A DNA stretch of 15,042 nucleotides from Myxococcota bacterium (GTDB lineage Bacteria; Myxococcota; Polyangia; GCA-2747355; JAKLHH01): positions 1-15,042 of the forward strand of contig JAKLHH010000053.1 in the NCBI GenBank assembly GCA_022710245.1. Direction: 5' to 3'. The translations under genes and the position numbers were made by a program. Below, one piece after another: positions 1 through 6,026 of the stretch (its first letter is position 1; each line of letters opens with the position of its first letter). The notes beneath the pieces were generated by a model. That model ran no database searches and was not told the DNA's origin. It was given only the letters and a program-made list of their open reading frames with translations.

Positions 1-334
1 CCCAGGACCAGATCAGATCGAACACTCCGAGCAAGATGGAGGCGATGATCACGGTGACGATCACCACCGTCGTCGCGGCCGTCGTCTCCTTCCGGGTCGG
101 CCAGGTGACCTTCTTCAGCTCGAGCGTGATCTCCTGCGCCTTGGCGAAGGTGTTCTGGTTCCGCCAGAGCAAGAAGGCCATCAGGATGCCGCCGCCGATG
201 CCGACGAGATCCACGATCAGGGCCTGTGGCTTGCTGAAGTAGCCCCACACCCAGTCCGTGATCTTGACGAGCAGGAAGGCCAGGAGGAGGCCCCCGGCCG
301 CGAACATCATATGGACCCAGCGATTGCTACCCAT
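1..334 (-). CDS. secE: SecE, preprotein translocase subunit (3' end outside window)
   Basis: SecE is the small clamp subunit of the SecYEG channel in the inner membrane. The frame read from ATG at 334 gives 111 residues before the window edge. Three hydrophobic segments are visible, at about residues 8-24, 38-57 and 86-110. The family signature ELKKVTWPTRKET lies just before the third one. This is the three-helix form, like E. coli SecE, rather than the short single-helix form. The gene follows tRNA-Trp by 52 nt on the same strand, the classical tuf-trnW-secE order, and nusG would be expected next, beyond the edge. The Shine-Dalgarno is weak (GGGAATGG). A second ATG-ATG pair lies eight codons in, but it would cut the first helix short. 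Identity is secure; the exact start is less so. Confidence 0.93.
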   Translation of the reverse strand, partial: MGSNRWVHMMFAAGGLLLAFLLVKITDWVWGYFSKPQALIVDLVGIGGGILMAFLLWRNQNTFAKAQEITLELKKVTWPTRKETTAATTVVIVTVIIASILLGVFDLIWSW

Positions 335-386
335 GTGCGTCCATTCCCAGGCTCGGCGACGACCCGCGCCCCCCGCCGAGCGCCGG

Positions 387-460
387 CAGGGCAGGAGGGA
401 TTCGAACCCCCATCCCGCGGATTTGGAGTCCGCTGCTCTACCAATTAGAGCTACTGCCCT
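387..460 (-). tRNA. trnW: tRNA-Trp (anticodon CCA)
   Basis: The 74-nt cloverleaf is complete on the minus strand. The acceptor stem pairs AGGGCAG with CTGCCCT, with a G discriminator base. The D arm is GCTC/GAGC, and the anticodon stem is GCGGA/TCCGC around loop CTCCAAA. The anticodon CCA is at 426-424. The T arm has the usual TTCGAAT loop. The 3' CCA is not encoded, because the genome reads CCG after the discriminator, so it must be added after transcription. The position between tuf and secE is the common one for this tRNA and supports co-transcription. Confidence 0.97.
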
Positions 461-466
461 AGTTGT

Positions 467-492
467 GGCGGGGCGCCTGACGACGCCCCGCC
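467..492 (-). terminator. Strong hairpin between tuf and tRNA-Trp
   Basis: A perfect 9-bp GC stem (467-475 with 484-492, GGCGGGGCG/CGCCCCGCC) closes an 8-nt loop, only 6 nt before the tRNA 5' end. No U-run follows, so a classical intrinsic terminator is unlikely. It could protect or punctuate the end of the tuf message, or guide 5' processing of the tRNA. A second, looser dyad (CCGCAC at 515-520, GTGCGG at 534-539) lies between it and the tuf stop. The hairpin is seen; its role is inferred. Confidence 0.45.
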
Positions 493-556
493 TCTACTCC
501 TTGTCGCGGCCGCTCCGCACGACTGCCCAACCTGTGCGGCGCCGCTCCAACTGCTC

Positions 557-1762
<1,206 letters not shown>

Positions 1763-1842
1763 GGCTCTCGTCGCTCCTTAGGAGGGCTGCGCGTCCATGT
1801 TCGCGGACCGCGCTCCGCCTCCGGGCTCACGTCCGGTTCGTT

Positions 1843-1855
1843 CTCAGGTCCTGAG
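1843..1855. repeat. Perfect 13-bp dyad in the rpsG-tuf gap
   Basis: CTCAGG-T-CCTGAG is a perfect 6-bp inverted repeat around one base, about 80 nt before the tuf start. It could be a small operator or chance. I found no convincing -35/-10 pair next to it, so a separate tuf promoter is not supported. Confidence 0.3.
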
Positions 1856-1944
1856 GGCTGGCACGAAGAACCCCTCGCGCGTCTCGCTCTCGAGTACCTT
1901 CTTATCTGCGCCGAGGGTTTGCTGATCGCCGGTGGGGGGTCTGC

Positions 1945-2002
1945 AAAACCGGGTCGCTACGGTTCGGACCGGCTCTCGCGAGCTAGCCCGCCTTTAGCGA
2001 CC
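1945..2002 (-). promoter_or_regulatory. Candidate three-way-junction RNA after rpsG
   Basis: On the minus strand, three nt past the rpsG stop, GGTCGCTA (2002-1995) can pair perfectly with TAGCGACC (1959-1952). That 8-bp stem encloses two hairpins: a bulged GGCT/AGCC hairpin around a palindromic CTCGCGAG core, and CGGT-CCGA-ACCG (1971-1960) stacked on the outer stem. A competing hairpin, AACCG/CGGTT (1964-1960 with 1951-1947), uses part of the same sequence and is followed by more Ts. The two folds exclude each other, as in an attenuator. The pairings are read from sequence; any regulatory role is inferred. Confidence 0.4.
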
Positions 2003-2005
2003 TGA

Positions 2006-2494
2006 TCACCACCGGTAATGAGCAAACGCCTTGTTCGCCTCGGCCATCTTGTGCGTGTCCTCCCGCTTCTTCACAGCGGAGCCTCTCCCGGCCGCGGCGT
2101 CGATGATCTCGAGCGCCAGCTTCTCCCGGGCCGTCTTCTCACCGCGATCACGCGCGTACCCGATCAGCCAGCGCATGGCCAGGGCCTGCGCGCGATCGGG
2201 GCGGACGTCGACGGGGACCTGGTAGGTCGAGCCGCCGACGCGGCGGCTCTTGACCTCGAGCCGCGGCTTGATGTTGGCGATCGCCTTCTCGAAGACCTTG
2301 ATCGGATCGTCCTTGACCTTGTGGGCGATGATCTCGAACGCGCCGTAGACGATGTTCTCCGCCGTGCTCTTCTTACCGCAGAGCATCACCGCGTTGATGA
2401 ACTTGCTCAGGCGGCGACGGGTCTCCATCGGCACGTCGGTGTACTTCGGATCCGGCAGCGGCTTTCTCTTCGGGACTTCACCTTTGCGTGGCAT
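2006..2494 (-). CDS. rpsG: 30S ribosomal protein S7 (uS7)
   Basis: S7 nucleates assembly of the 30S head and contacts mRNA and tRNA at the exit site. The 162-residue product shows the family signatures: a basic N-terminus (MPRKG), the [15 protein letters not shown] helix, the [11 protein letters not shown] hairpin at about residue 85, and the C-terminal [14 protein letters not shown]. It is slightly longer than the usual 156 residues. ATG at 2494 follows AGGAAG with a short spacer. Only 9 nt separate it from the rpsL stop, so the two are co-translated. In E. coli, S7 represses its own operon from the rpsL-rpsG gap. A 9-nt gap leaves no room for that structure here, so any feedback must act elsewhere. 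Confidence 0.98.
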   Translation of the reverse strand: MPRKGEVPKRKPLPDPKYTDVPMETRRRLSKFINAVMLCGKKSTAENIVYGAFEIIAHKVKDDPIKVFEKAIANIKPRLEVKSRRVGGSTYQVPVDVRPDRAQALAMRWLIGYARDRGEKTAREKLALEIIDAAAGRGSAVKKREDTHKMAEANKAFAHYRW

Positions 2495-2503
2495 GACCGC
2501 TTC

Positions 2504-2881
2504 CTACTTGGGCCGCTTGGCGCCGTACTTGCTGCGCCCCTGCCGACGGTTGGCGACACCGGCCGTGTCAGTGTTGCGAGCGCCGCGGATGATGTGATAG
2601 CGGACGCCCGGGAGATCCTTCACACGACCACCGCGCAGCAGCACCACGGAGTGCTCCTGCAGGTTGTGGCCCTCGCCCGGAATGTAGGTCGTGACCTCCA
2701 TGCCGTTGCTGAGGCGAACACGGGCGACCTTGCGAAGAGCCGAGTTCGGCTTCTTCGGGGTCGTCGTGTAGACGCGGAGGCAGACGCCGCGCTTCTGAGG
2801 GCACCCGGCGAGGGCCGGGGCGGTCGTCTTGGCGTGGACGCGCTTGCGCCCCTTGCGAACCAGCTGGTTGATCGTCGGCAT
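2504..2881 (-). CDS. rpsL: 30S ribosomal protein S12 (uS12)
   Basis: S12 sits at the decoding centre and monitors codon-anticodon fidelity. The 125-residue product starts [11 protein letters not shown]. It aligns without gaps to E. coli S12 through the [10 protein letters not shown] loop (K43) and the GGRVKDLPG loop (K88, D89). K43 and K88 are the wild-type, streptomycin-sensitive residues, and D89 is the usual RimO methylthiolation target. The frame stays open 21 codons upstream, but those residues do not fit the family and lie in the structured leader, so ATG 2881 is the start. Upstream AGGAAACGAAGAG supplies a loose Shine-Dalgarno. It is the first gene of the str-like operon. Confidence 0.98.
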   Translation of the reverse strand: MPTINQLVRKGRKRVHAKTTAPALAGCPQKRGVCLRVYTTTPKKPNSALRKVARVRLSNGMEVTTYIPGEGHNLQEHSVVLLRGGRVKDLPGVRYHIIRGARNTDTAGVANRRQGRSKYGAKRPK

Positions 2882-2901
2882 TGCGGCTCTTCGTTTCCTA
2901 C

Positions 2902-2963
2902 CCCTCGCCCCCAAGCTATGGTTCCCATTTGGGAAATCGGGCACGTGCGAGGGTACTGCCCGA
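2902..2963 (-). promoter_or_regulatory. Structured rpsL leader with pseudoknot potential
   Basis: The untranslated leader (about 87 nt) contains a perfect 7-bp stem, TCGGGCA (2963-2957) with TGCCCGA (2943-2937), closing a 13-nt loop. That loop holds CCCTCGC (2953-2947), which is perfectly complementary to GCGAGGG (2908-2902) just upstream of the ribosome-binding region. Between them lies the palindrome TTCCCAAATGGGAA (2935-2922). Together they could form a loop-to-downstream pseudoknot, a plausible binding site for a feedback protein. Complementarity is seen; folding and function are inferred. Confidence 0.45.
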
Positions 2964-2974
2964 GAAGTTGGAGT

Positions 2975-3002
2975 ATTATATGGACCAGCTTTTGCCTGTC
3001 AA
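2975..3002 (-). promoter_or_regulatory. Consensus sigma70 promoter of the rpsL operon
   Basis: On the minus strand, TTGACA (3002-2997) and TATAAT (2980-2975) match the housekeeping consensus at all 12 positions, with a 16-bp spacer. Transcription should start near 2968, leaving a leader of about 87 nt before rpsL. The sequence around it is clearly more AT-rich than the rest of the window. Such a strong promoter fits highly expressed translation genes, and it implies that rpsL, rpsG, tuf, tRNA-Trp and secE can share one transcript. Confidence 0.9.
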
Positions 3003-3304
3003 GCCCGATCTTTATGCGTCGTCAATCCCTATTTGCAGGCCCGACTTGCACGCGGTGCCGTTAGACCACAAAAGTGCATGGCGTACAAGGTCCGATTGCG
3101 CGTACCAGGTAGGCGGAACGACTACACACATGGACGGCGCGTACGCCGAAGATGCCTTCGATCCCAGCCGGATCCGCCGCGATCTCCGGGGAGGGGGCCG
3201 CGGGCGCGCCTGGCCCGGCGGTCACCAAAATCTTGGCGGGATCTCGCCCGCCGGGCCAAACGACCTATCGCCGGAGGAGCCACCGCGGCTCGGCGAAGCA
3301 GCCT
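3003..3304. other. Intergenic stretch between the Nudix gene and the rpsL promoter
   Basis: No convincing gene lies here on either strand; the open frames are short or run into the Nudix shadow. A second TTGACG motif sits upstream of the rpsL promoter but has no -10 at the right distance. The part nearest the Nudix stop holds the large inverted repeat listed separately. The segment 3070-3140 has three GCGTAC motifs with irregular spacing, which I cannot assign. Confidence 0.5.
3211..3258 (-). terminator. 11-bp inverted repeat downstream of the Nudix gene
   Basis: TGGCCCGGCGG (3211-3221) is perfectly complementary to CCGCCGGGCCA (3248-3258) across 26 nt. Inside, GGCGGG (3235-3240) can instead pair with CCCGCC (3247-3252), so two alternative folds exist. 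It lies about 50 nt past the Nudix stop and upstream of the rpsL promoter, where a transcript end is expected. It lacks a U-run, so a Rho-dependent or stabilising 3' structure is more likely than an intrinsic terminator. Confidence 0.4.
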
Positions 3305-3691
3305 TCACGGCGTGGCCAGCGCCCTCAGCATGGCCAGCACCTCGGGCCGCTTCACGGTGGCGAGCGCCTCGGCGAGCGGGAACCAGCGTCGACGGCGCTG
3401 CAGCTGCTCGGGCCAGTGGTCGAGCTCCTCGCTCACCTCCAGCTCGAAGGCCTCGACCACGGCGCCGCCGGGACCCCGCGCATAGGTGAAGCGCCCCAGG
3501 TGGCGCGAGACGCGCCCGCGCACGCCCGCCTCCTCCTCGGCCTCGCGCACGGCAGCGTCGATCGCCGCCTCGCCCTGCTCGATGCTGCCCTTGGGGGCGA
3601 TCCACTCGCCGGTGTAGCGGCTCGTCACCAGCAGCACCTCGACGGTGGGGGGCTTTCCGCGGGTCGGGAGGCAACCGGCTTGCTCGCGCAT
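3305..3691 (-). CDS. Nudix hydrolase, DIPP-like
   Basis: Nudix enzymes hydrolyse nucleoside diphosphates linked to another group. The 128-residue product has a perfect Nudix box, G35-x5-E41-x7-REAEEEAGV (to 57), which supplies the metal-binding glutamates. The run-in GEWIAPKGSIEQGE resembles the small diphosphoinositol-polyphosphate or diadenosine-polyphosphate hydrolase branch (NUDT3/Aps1-like), whose members also cleave inorganic polyphosphate in some organisms. The true substrate cannot be read from sequence. ATG 3691 has GAGAGA and GACGAG just upstream. The gene stands alone, divergent from the HTH/nucleotidyltransferase pair, with a tandem repeat in its upstream region. A link to the polyphosphate operon about 5 kb away is speculative. 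Confidence 0.88.
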   Translation of the reverse strand: MREQAGCLPTRGKPPTVEVLLVTSRYTGEWIAPKGSIEQGEAAIDAAVREAEEEAGVRGRVSRHLGRFTYARGPGGAVVEAFELEVSEELDHWPEQLQRRRRWFPLAEALATVKRPEVLAMLRALATP

Positions 3692-3716
3692 CTCGTCTGG
3701 GTCTCTCTGACGTTCG

Positions 3717-3762
3717 CTCGTCGAGGACGACGCTCTGGTGCGGTCCTCGTCGCGGACGACGC
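3717..3762. repeat. Tandem 17-bp repeat upstream of the Nudix gene
   Basis: CTCGTCGAGGACGACGC (3717-3733) recurs as CTCGTCGCGGACGACGC (3746-3762), with 16 of 17 bases identical and a 29-bp period. Each copy is itself a dyad (CGTCG-4 nt-CGACG). The copies lie 26-71 nt upstream of the Nudix ATG, where an operator or leader structure would sit. Two dyads in the same orientation suggest two protein sites, but a 29-bp period is not an exact multiple of the helical repeat. Confidence 0.5.
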
Positions 3763-3819
3763 CTGGAGTCTACACCGATGCGGGGATCACGCCAGAGGCG
3801 GTCTTGGCAGGCGCGGCGC

Positions 3820-3848
3820 TTGTCCGGATATTCCGGACGAGTTACAAT
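3820..3848 (+). promoter_or_regulatory. Promoter of the HTH-nucleotidyltransferase pair
   Basis: TTGTCC (3820-3825) and TACAAT (3843-3848) are separated by exactly 17 bp, giving 4/6 and 5/6 matches to the sigma70 consensus. The start would fall near 3855, about 39 nt before the first ATG. Both flanking dyads overlap this promoter, which strengthens the assignment. Confidence 0.7.
3822..3838. promoter_or_regulatory. Operator-like dyad 1, between -35 and -10
   Basis: GTCCGGA-TAT-TCCGGAC is a perfect 7-bp-arm inverted repeat. It overlaps the end of the -35 box and most of the spacer. A dimeric repressor bound here would block RNA polymerase. The winged-helix protein encoded just downstream is the obvious candidate. 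Confidence 0.65.
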
Positions 3849-3849
3849 T

Positions 3850-3868
3850 GATACGATCACGTCGTATC
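3850..3868. promoter_or_regulatory. Operator-like dyad 2, over the probable transcription start
   Basis: GATACGA-TCACG-TCGTATC has perfect 7-bp arms and a 5-nt centre, beginning 2 bp after the -10 box. Its sequence differs from dyad 1, so the two may bind different proteins, or this one may act as a hairpin at the 5' end of the message. Confidence 0.65.
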
Positions 3869-3893
3869 TGCACGCGTCCGGCCGGGGTGGACA

Positions 3894-4415
3894 ATGCTTC
3901 TGTCGTCTGACTTCTTGGTGTTGCTGAAACTGGCCGCCTCGGGAGACCCCTCCCGTTCAGTCAGGAAGCTGGAGGAGGAACTCGGTCTCCCCAAGAGCTC
4001 GGTGGCGAGCTCCATCCGGAGGCTGGAGCAGGCACATCTGCTGATCGGAGCTCGGCGCTCGCGCGTGCTCGCCAAGCTGGCCGTCGTGGAGCTGCTGACC
4101 CACTCCGCACGCTACCTCTTTCCCGCAGAGGTTGGCGGCTGGGTCCTGGGCCTGCCGACCGCTCACTCGGTCAGCGAGCTGGCAGACGAGCTGATGCCCG
4201 AGGGCGACCCCGTCGTGATGCCCCTGCCCGAGGGGCCGCTGCGCGGTCGGTCTCTGGCCCCGATTCACCCGCTCGCGCCGCCCGCAGCCGCTCGTGATCC
4301 TCGGCTCCATCGGTTGCTGGCGCTCCTCGACGCGCTCCGCATCGGGAGAGCCAGAGAGCGCCAGCTCGCAGCTCGGAGGTTGAAGCGATGTCTCGACGAG
4401 GCGCCTCTCAACTGA
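3894..4415 (+). CDS. Winged-helix DNA-binding protein, putative antitoxin/repressor of the pair
   Basis: The 173-residue product starts with a predicted winged helix. Residues 21-50 (RSVRKLEEELGLPKSSVASS then IRRLEQAHLL) read as a MarR-like helix-turn-helix with a recognition helix. The middle holds a motif I associate with this family, RYLFPAEVGGWVLGLPTA (73-90). The C-terminus is an Arg-rich helix (RARERQLAARRLKRCL). No enzymatic motif is seen. Its 3' end overlaps the next gene by 28 nt, so translation is coupled. Two perfect dyads cover its promoter, which suggests autoregulation. In AbiE/MenAT systems the first gene encodes a winged-helix antitoxin, and I infer the same role here. It could also be a plain repressor. 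GGGGTGG precedes the ATG. Confidence 0.75.
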   Translation: MLLSSDFLVLLKLAASGDPSRSVRKLEEELGLPKSSVASSIRRLEQAHLLIGARRSRVLAKLAVVELLTHSARYLFPAEVGGWVLGLPTAHSVSELADELMPEGDPVVMPLPEGPLRGRSLAPIHPLAPPAAARDPRLHRLLALLDALRIGRARERQLAARRLKRCLDEAPLN

Positions 4416-5086
4416 AGGCCATCGCAGCCGTCGTCGAGGCCTTCGGCTCCGACGCCGACAAGTTTGTGGTGATCGGCTCCTGCGCTCTGGCGCTCCACGC
4501 GCGACCGGCTGCTCCCAGCGACCTGCGCGCGACGAGGGACGTGGACTGCATCTGCCTCATCACGCCGTTCACCAGGTTGCAGAGGAAGCTCGCTCATCTC
4601 TCTGAGACGGGCGTCCTGTCGCCGGACCAGGAGCTCCTGTGCCGCTATCGGATCCGGAAGTCCGGCACCGTCGTCGACATCATCGACCTGGACGGCCGCA
4701 CGACCGGGAAAGAAGACCCGTGGGTGCGCCACGCGGCAGACACCGCGCAGCAGTGCCTGGTCGAGGGAGCTGTGTCCGTGCGCGCAGTGACGCCGCCGGT
4801 CTTCCTCGCCATGAAGCTCTCGGCACTCGTCGACAGGGGACCGAATGAGATGTGCGTCGATGCCGAAGATATCGTGACGCTCGCGGTCGAGGTGGAAGAC
4901 CTGATCGTGCAGGTTCAGGCGGCAGGCCTCGTGGAGGAGATTTTTGGGCTCTGCGAGCAGGCGCGGACCAGGTACGGGCTCTCCTCGCTGGCTGACCTCG
5001 TGGACTACCACCTCGATCCGAGGGAGCTCGAGCATGTCGAGAGGGTGCGCAGCGCTCTGACGATGCTCGCGAGAGAGGACGACTGA
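4388..5086 (+). CDS. MenT/AbiEii-like nucleotidyltransferase, putative toxin
   Basis: The 232-residue product has the Pol-beta-type nucleotidyltransferase signature: VVIGS with Gly30-Ser31, then RATRDVDCI with Asp51-x-Asp53, and a third carboxylate, Asp97, in TVVDIID. Further on, PPVFLAMKLSAL (Lys143) and DAEDIVTL (158-165) match the layout of AbiEii/MenT proteins, which use a nucleotide to modify tRNA or other targets. Key residues appear intact, so an active enzyme is expected. A very strong Shine-Dalgarno, GGAGGT, lies 7 nt before ATG 4388, inside the upstream gene. The product may therefore be well translated, which is notable if it is toxic. The gene ends 18 nt from the convergent CAP gene. 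Toxicity and target are inferred. Confidence 0.78.
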   Translation: MSRRGASQLKAIAAVVEAFGSDADKFVVIGSCALALHARPAAPSDLRATRDVDCICLITPFTRLQRKLAHLSETGVLSPDQELLCRYRIRKSGTVVDIIDLDGRTTGKEDPWVRHAADTAQQCLVEGAVSVRAVTPPVFLAMKLSALVDRGPNEMCVDAEDIVTLAVEVEDLIVQVQAAGLVEEIFGLCEQARTRYGLSSLADLVDYHLDPRELEHVERVRSALTMLAREDD

Positions 5087-5104
5087 CTGACCCGGCGCGG
5101 GCCG

Positions 5105-5815
5105 CTACTTCCAGAAGTCCTGCGTCCAGTAGTGACCGAAGCCGCCGCCGCCGAACCAGCCACCACCGCCGCCGTTGCTGCAAGGCACGTAGCCGATCCC
5201 GATATAGGCATAGTTGCCGAGGATGTTCGCGCGGTGCCCGGCGCTCGTCATCCACGACTGCATCACCTCGGCCGGCGTCGCCTGACCGGCGGCGATGTTC
5301 TCGCCGGCCGTCTGGAAGCTGATCCCCGCCTTCTCCATCCGATCGAAGGGGCTCGAGCCGTCGGGCCCGGTGTGCGAGAAATGGTTCTTGTCGCACATCA
5401 CCTGGCTGTAGTCGCGCGCCGCCTTGCCGGCGAGCGCATCGCACTTGAAGGGCTGCTTGCCCGCCTTCTGCCGCTCCTGGTTGACGAGCGTGAAGACCTC
5501 GCTCTCGAACGCGTTGCCGCAGACGCCCGTGCTGCCGCCGCCGCTGTCCTGCTTCGGCGTGGGCGCGGGCTTGGAGTCCGGCGTCGTGGGCGCGGGGCCG
5601 ACGCCGCCGTCGGTCGGAGGCGGAGGCGCGCCCCCACCGCCGTCCTGGGCGGTACCCGGATCGGGCTCCTCGCCGCCGTTGACCACGATCTTCCGGGTGT
5701 CGTCCTGCCCCGGGATGACCGAGGGCGCCTTGGAGCCGTTCGACCGGTGCGGCAGGTCGAAGTCACCACATCCCTGGCCGAGCACTGCGATGATGAGGAT
5801 CGTCAGGCGTCTCAT
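5105..5815 (-). CDS. CAP-domain (SCP/PR-1/YkwD) secreted lipoprotein
   Basis: The product (236 residues from ATG 5815) opens with MRRLTILIIAVLGQGC. This looks like a short lipoprotein signal with Cys16 as the anchor, though the lipobox (GQGC) is not canonical. A low-complexity linker rich in Pro, Gly and Asp (about 47-97) leads to the CAP domain (about 102-236). The domain has NHFSHT (144-149), GENIA (171-175) and SWMTSAGHRANIL (187-199), covering the usual His and Glu of the CAP cavity. Four Cys (99, 125, 141, 212) may form disulphides. A Gly-rich insert, GGGGGWFGGGG, interrupts the last strands. An in-frame GTG at 5827 is an alternative start. CAP proteins have no single function, so the role is unknown. 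Confidence 0.85.
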   Translation of the reverse strand: MRRLTILIIAVLGQGCGDFDLPHRSNGSKAPSVIPGQDDTRKIVVNGGEEPDPGTAQDGGGGAPPPPTDGGVGPAPTTPDSKPAPTPKQDSGGGSTGVCGNAFESEVFTLVNQERQKAGKQPFKCDALAGKAARDYSQVMCDKNHFSHTGPDGSSPFDRMEKAGISFQTAGENIAAGQATPAEVMQSWMTSAGHRANILGNYAYIGIGYVPCSNGGGGGWFGGGGFGHYWTQDFWK

Positions 5816-5868
5816 GATGCCTGACACCTAAGCAAGCAGTGCGCCAGGGGCTGGTGTTTTCCAATCGC

Positions 5869-5891
5869 ACGGGATGACGGCGCTATCCCGT
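5869..5891. repeat. 7-bp-arm inverted repeat upstream of the CAP gene
   Basis: ACGGGAT (5869-5875) pairs perfectly with ATCCCGT (5885-5891) across 9 nt, about 55 nt before the CAP start. No clear -35/-10 pair could be placed between it and the gene. It may be an operator or a transcript-end hairpin of the upstream gene. Confidence 0.35.
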
Positions 5892-6005
5892 CCCACCGTC
5901 GGCGCCCTGCCCGCTAGCACTGCGTGACAGGGGGCAGAGAACCCCCAAGTAGTGGCCGCTATCCCCCTGCGCAGCCAGAGATCTGCCCTCTTCTGATCAG
6001 CGGGC

Positions 6006-6026
6006 GGTGTGGTGGATCACCACACC
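6006..6026 (-). terminator. Hairpin abutting the stop of the SpeE-like gene
   Basis: GGTGTGGTG-GAT-CACCACACC is a perfect 9-bp stem with a 3-nt centre, directly adjacent to the stop codon at 6029-6027. It is very stable and placed where a transcript end is expected. No U-run follows on the minus strand, so it may act as a 3' stabiliser or with Rho rather than as an intrinsic terminator. Confidence 0.5.

Noticed and set aside
3040..3080. tRNA-like minus-strand string GTGGTCTAACGGCACCG
   Set aside because: It resembles a D arm, but no acceptor, anticodon or T arm can be built around it.
3152..3910. Plus-strand frame covering the Nudix gene
   Set aside because: It is a shadow of the Nudix gene, which has a perfect Nudix box on the other strand, and it runs through the divergent promoter region.
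5924..5950. Single CTGTCAC heptamer (minus strand) as a second Pho box
   Set aside because: No partner heptamer is found 11 bp away on either side.
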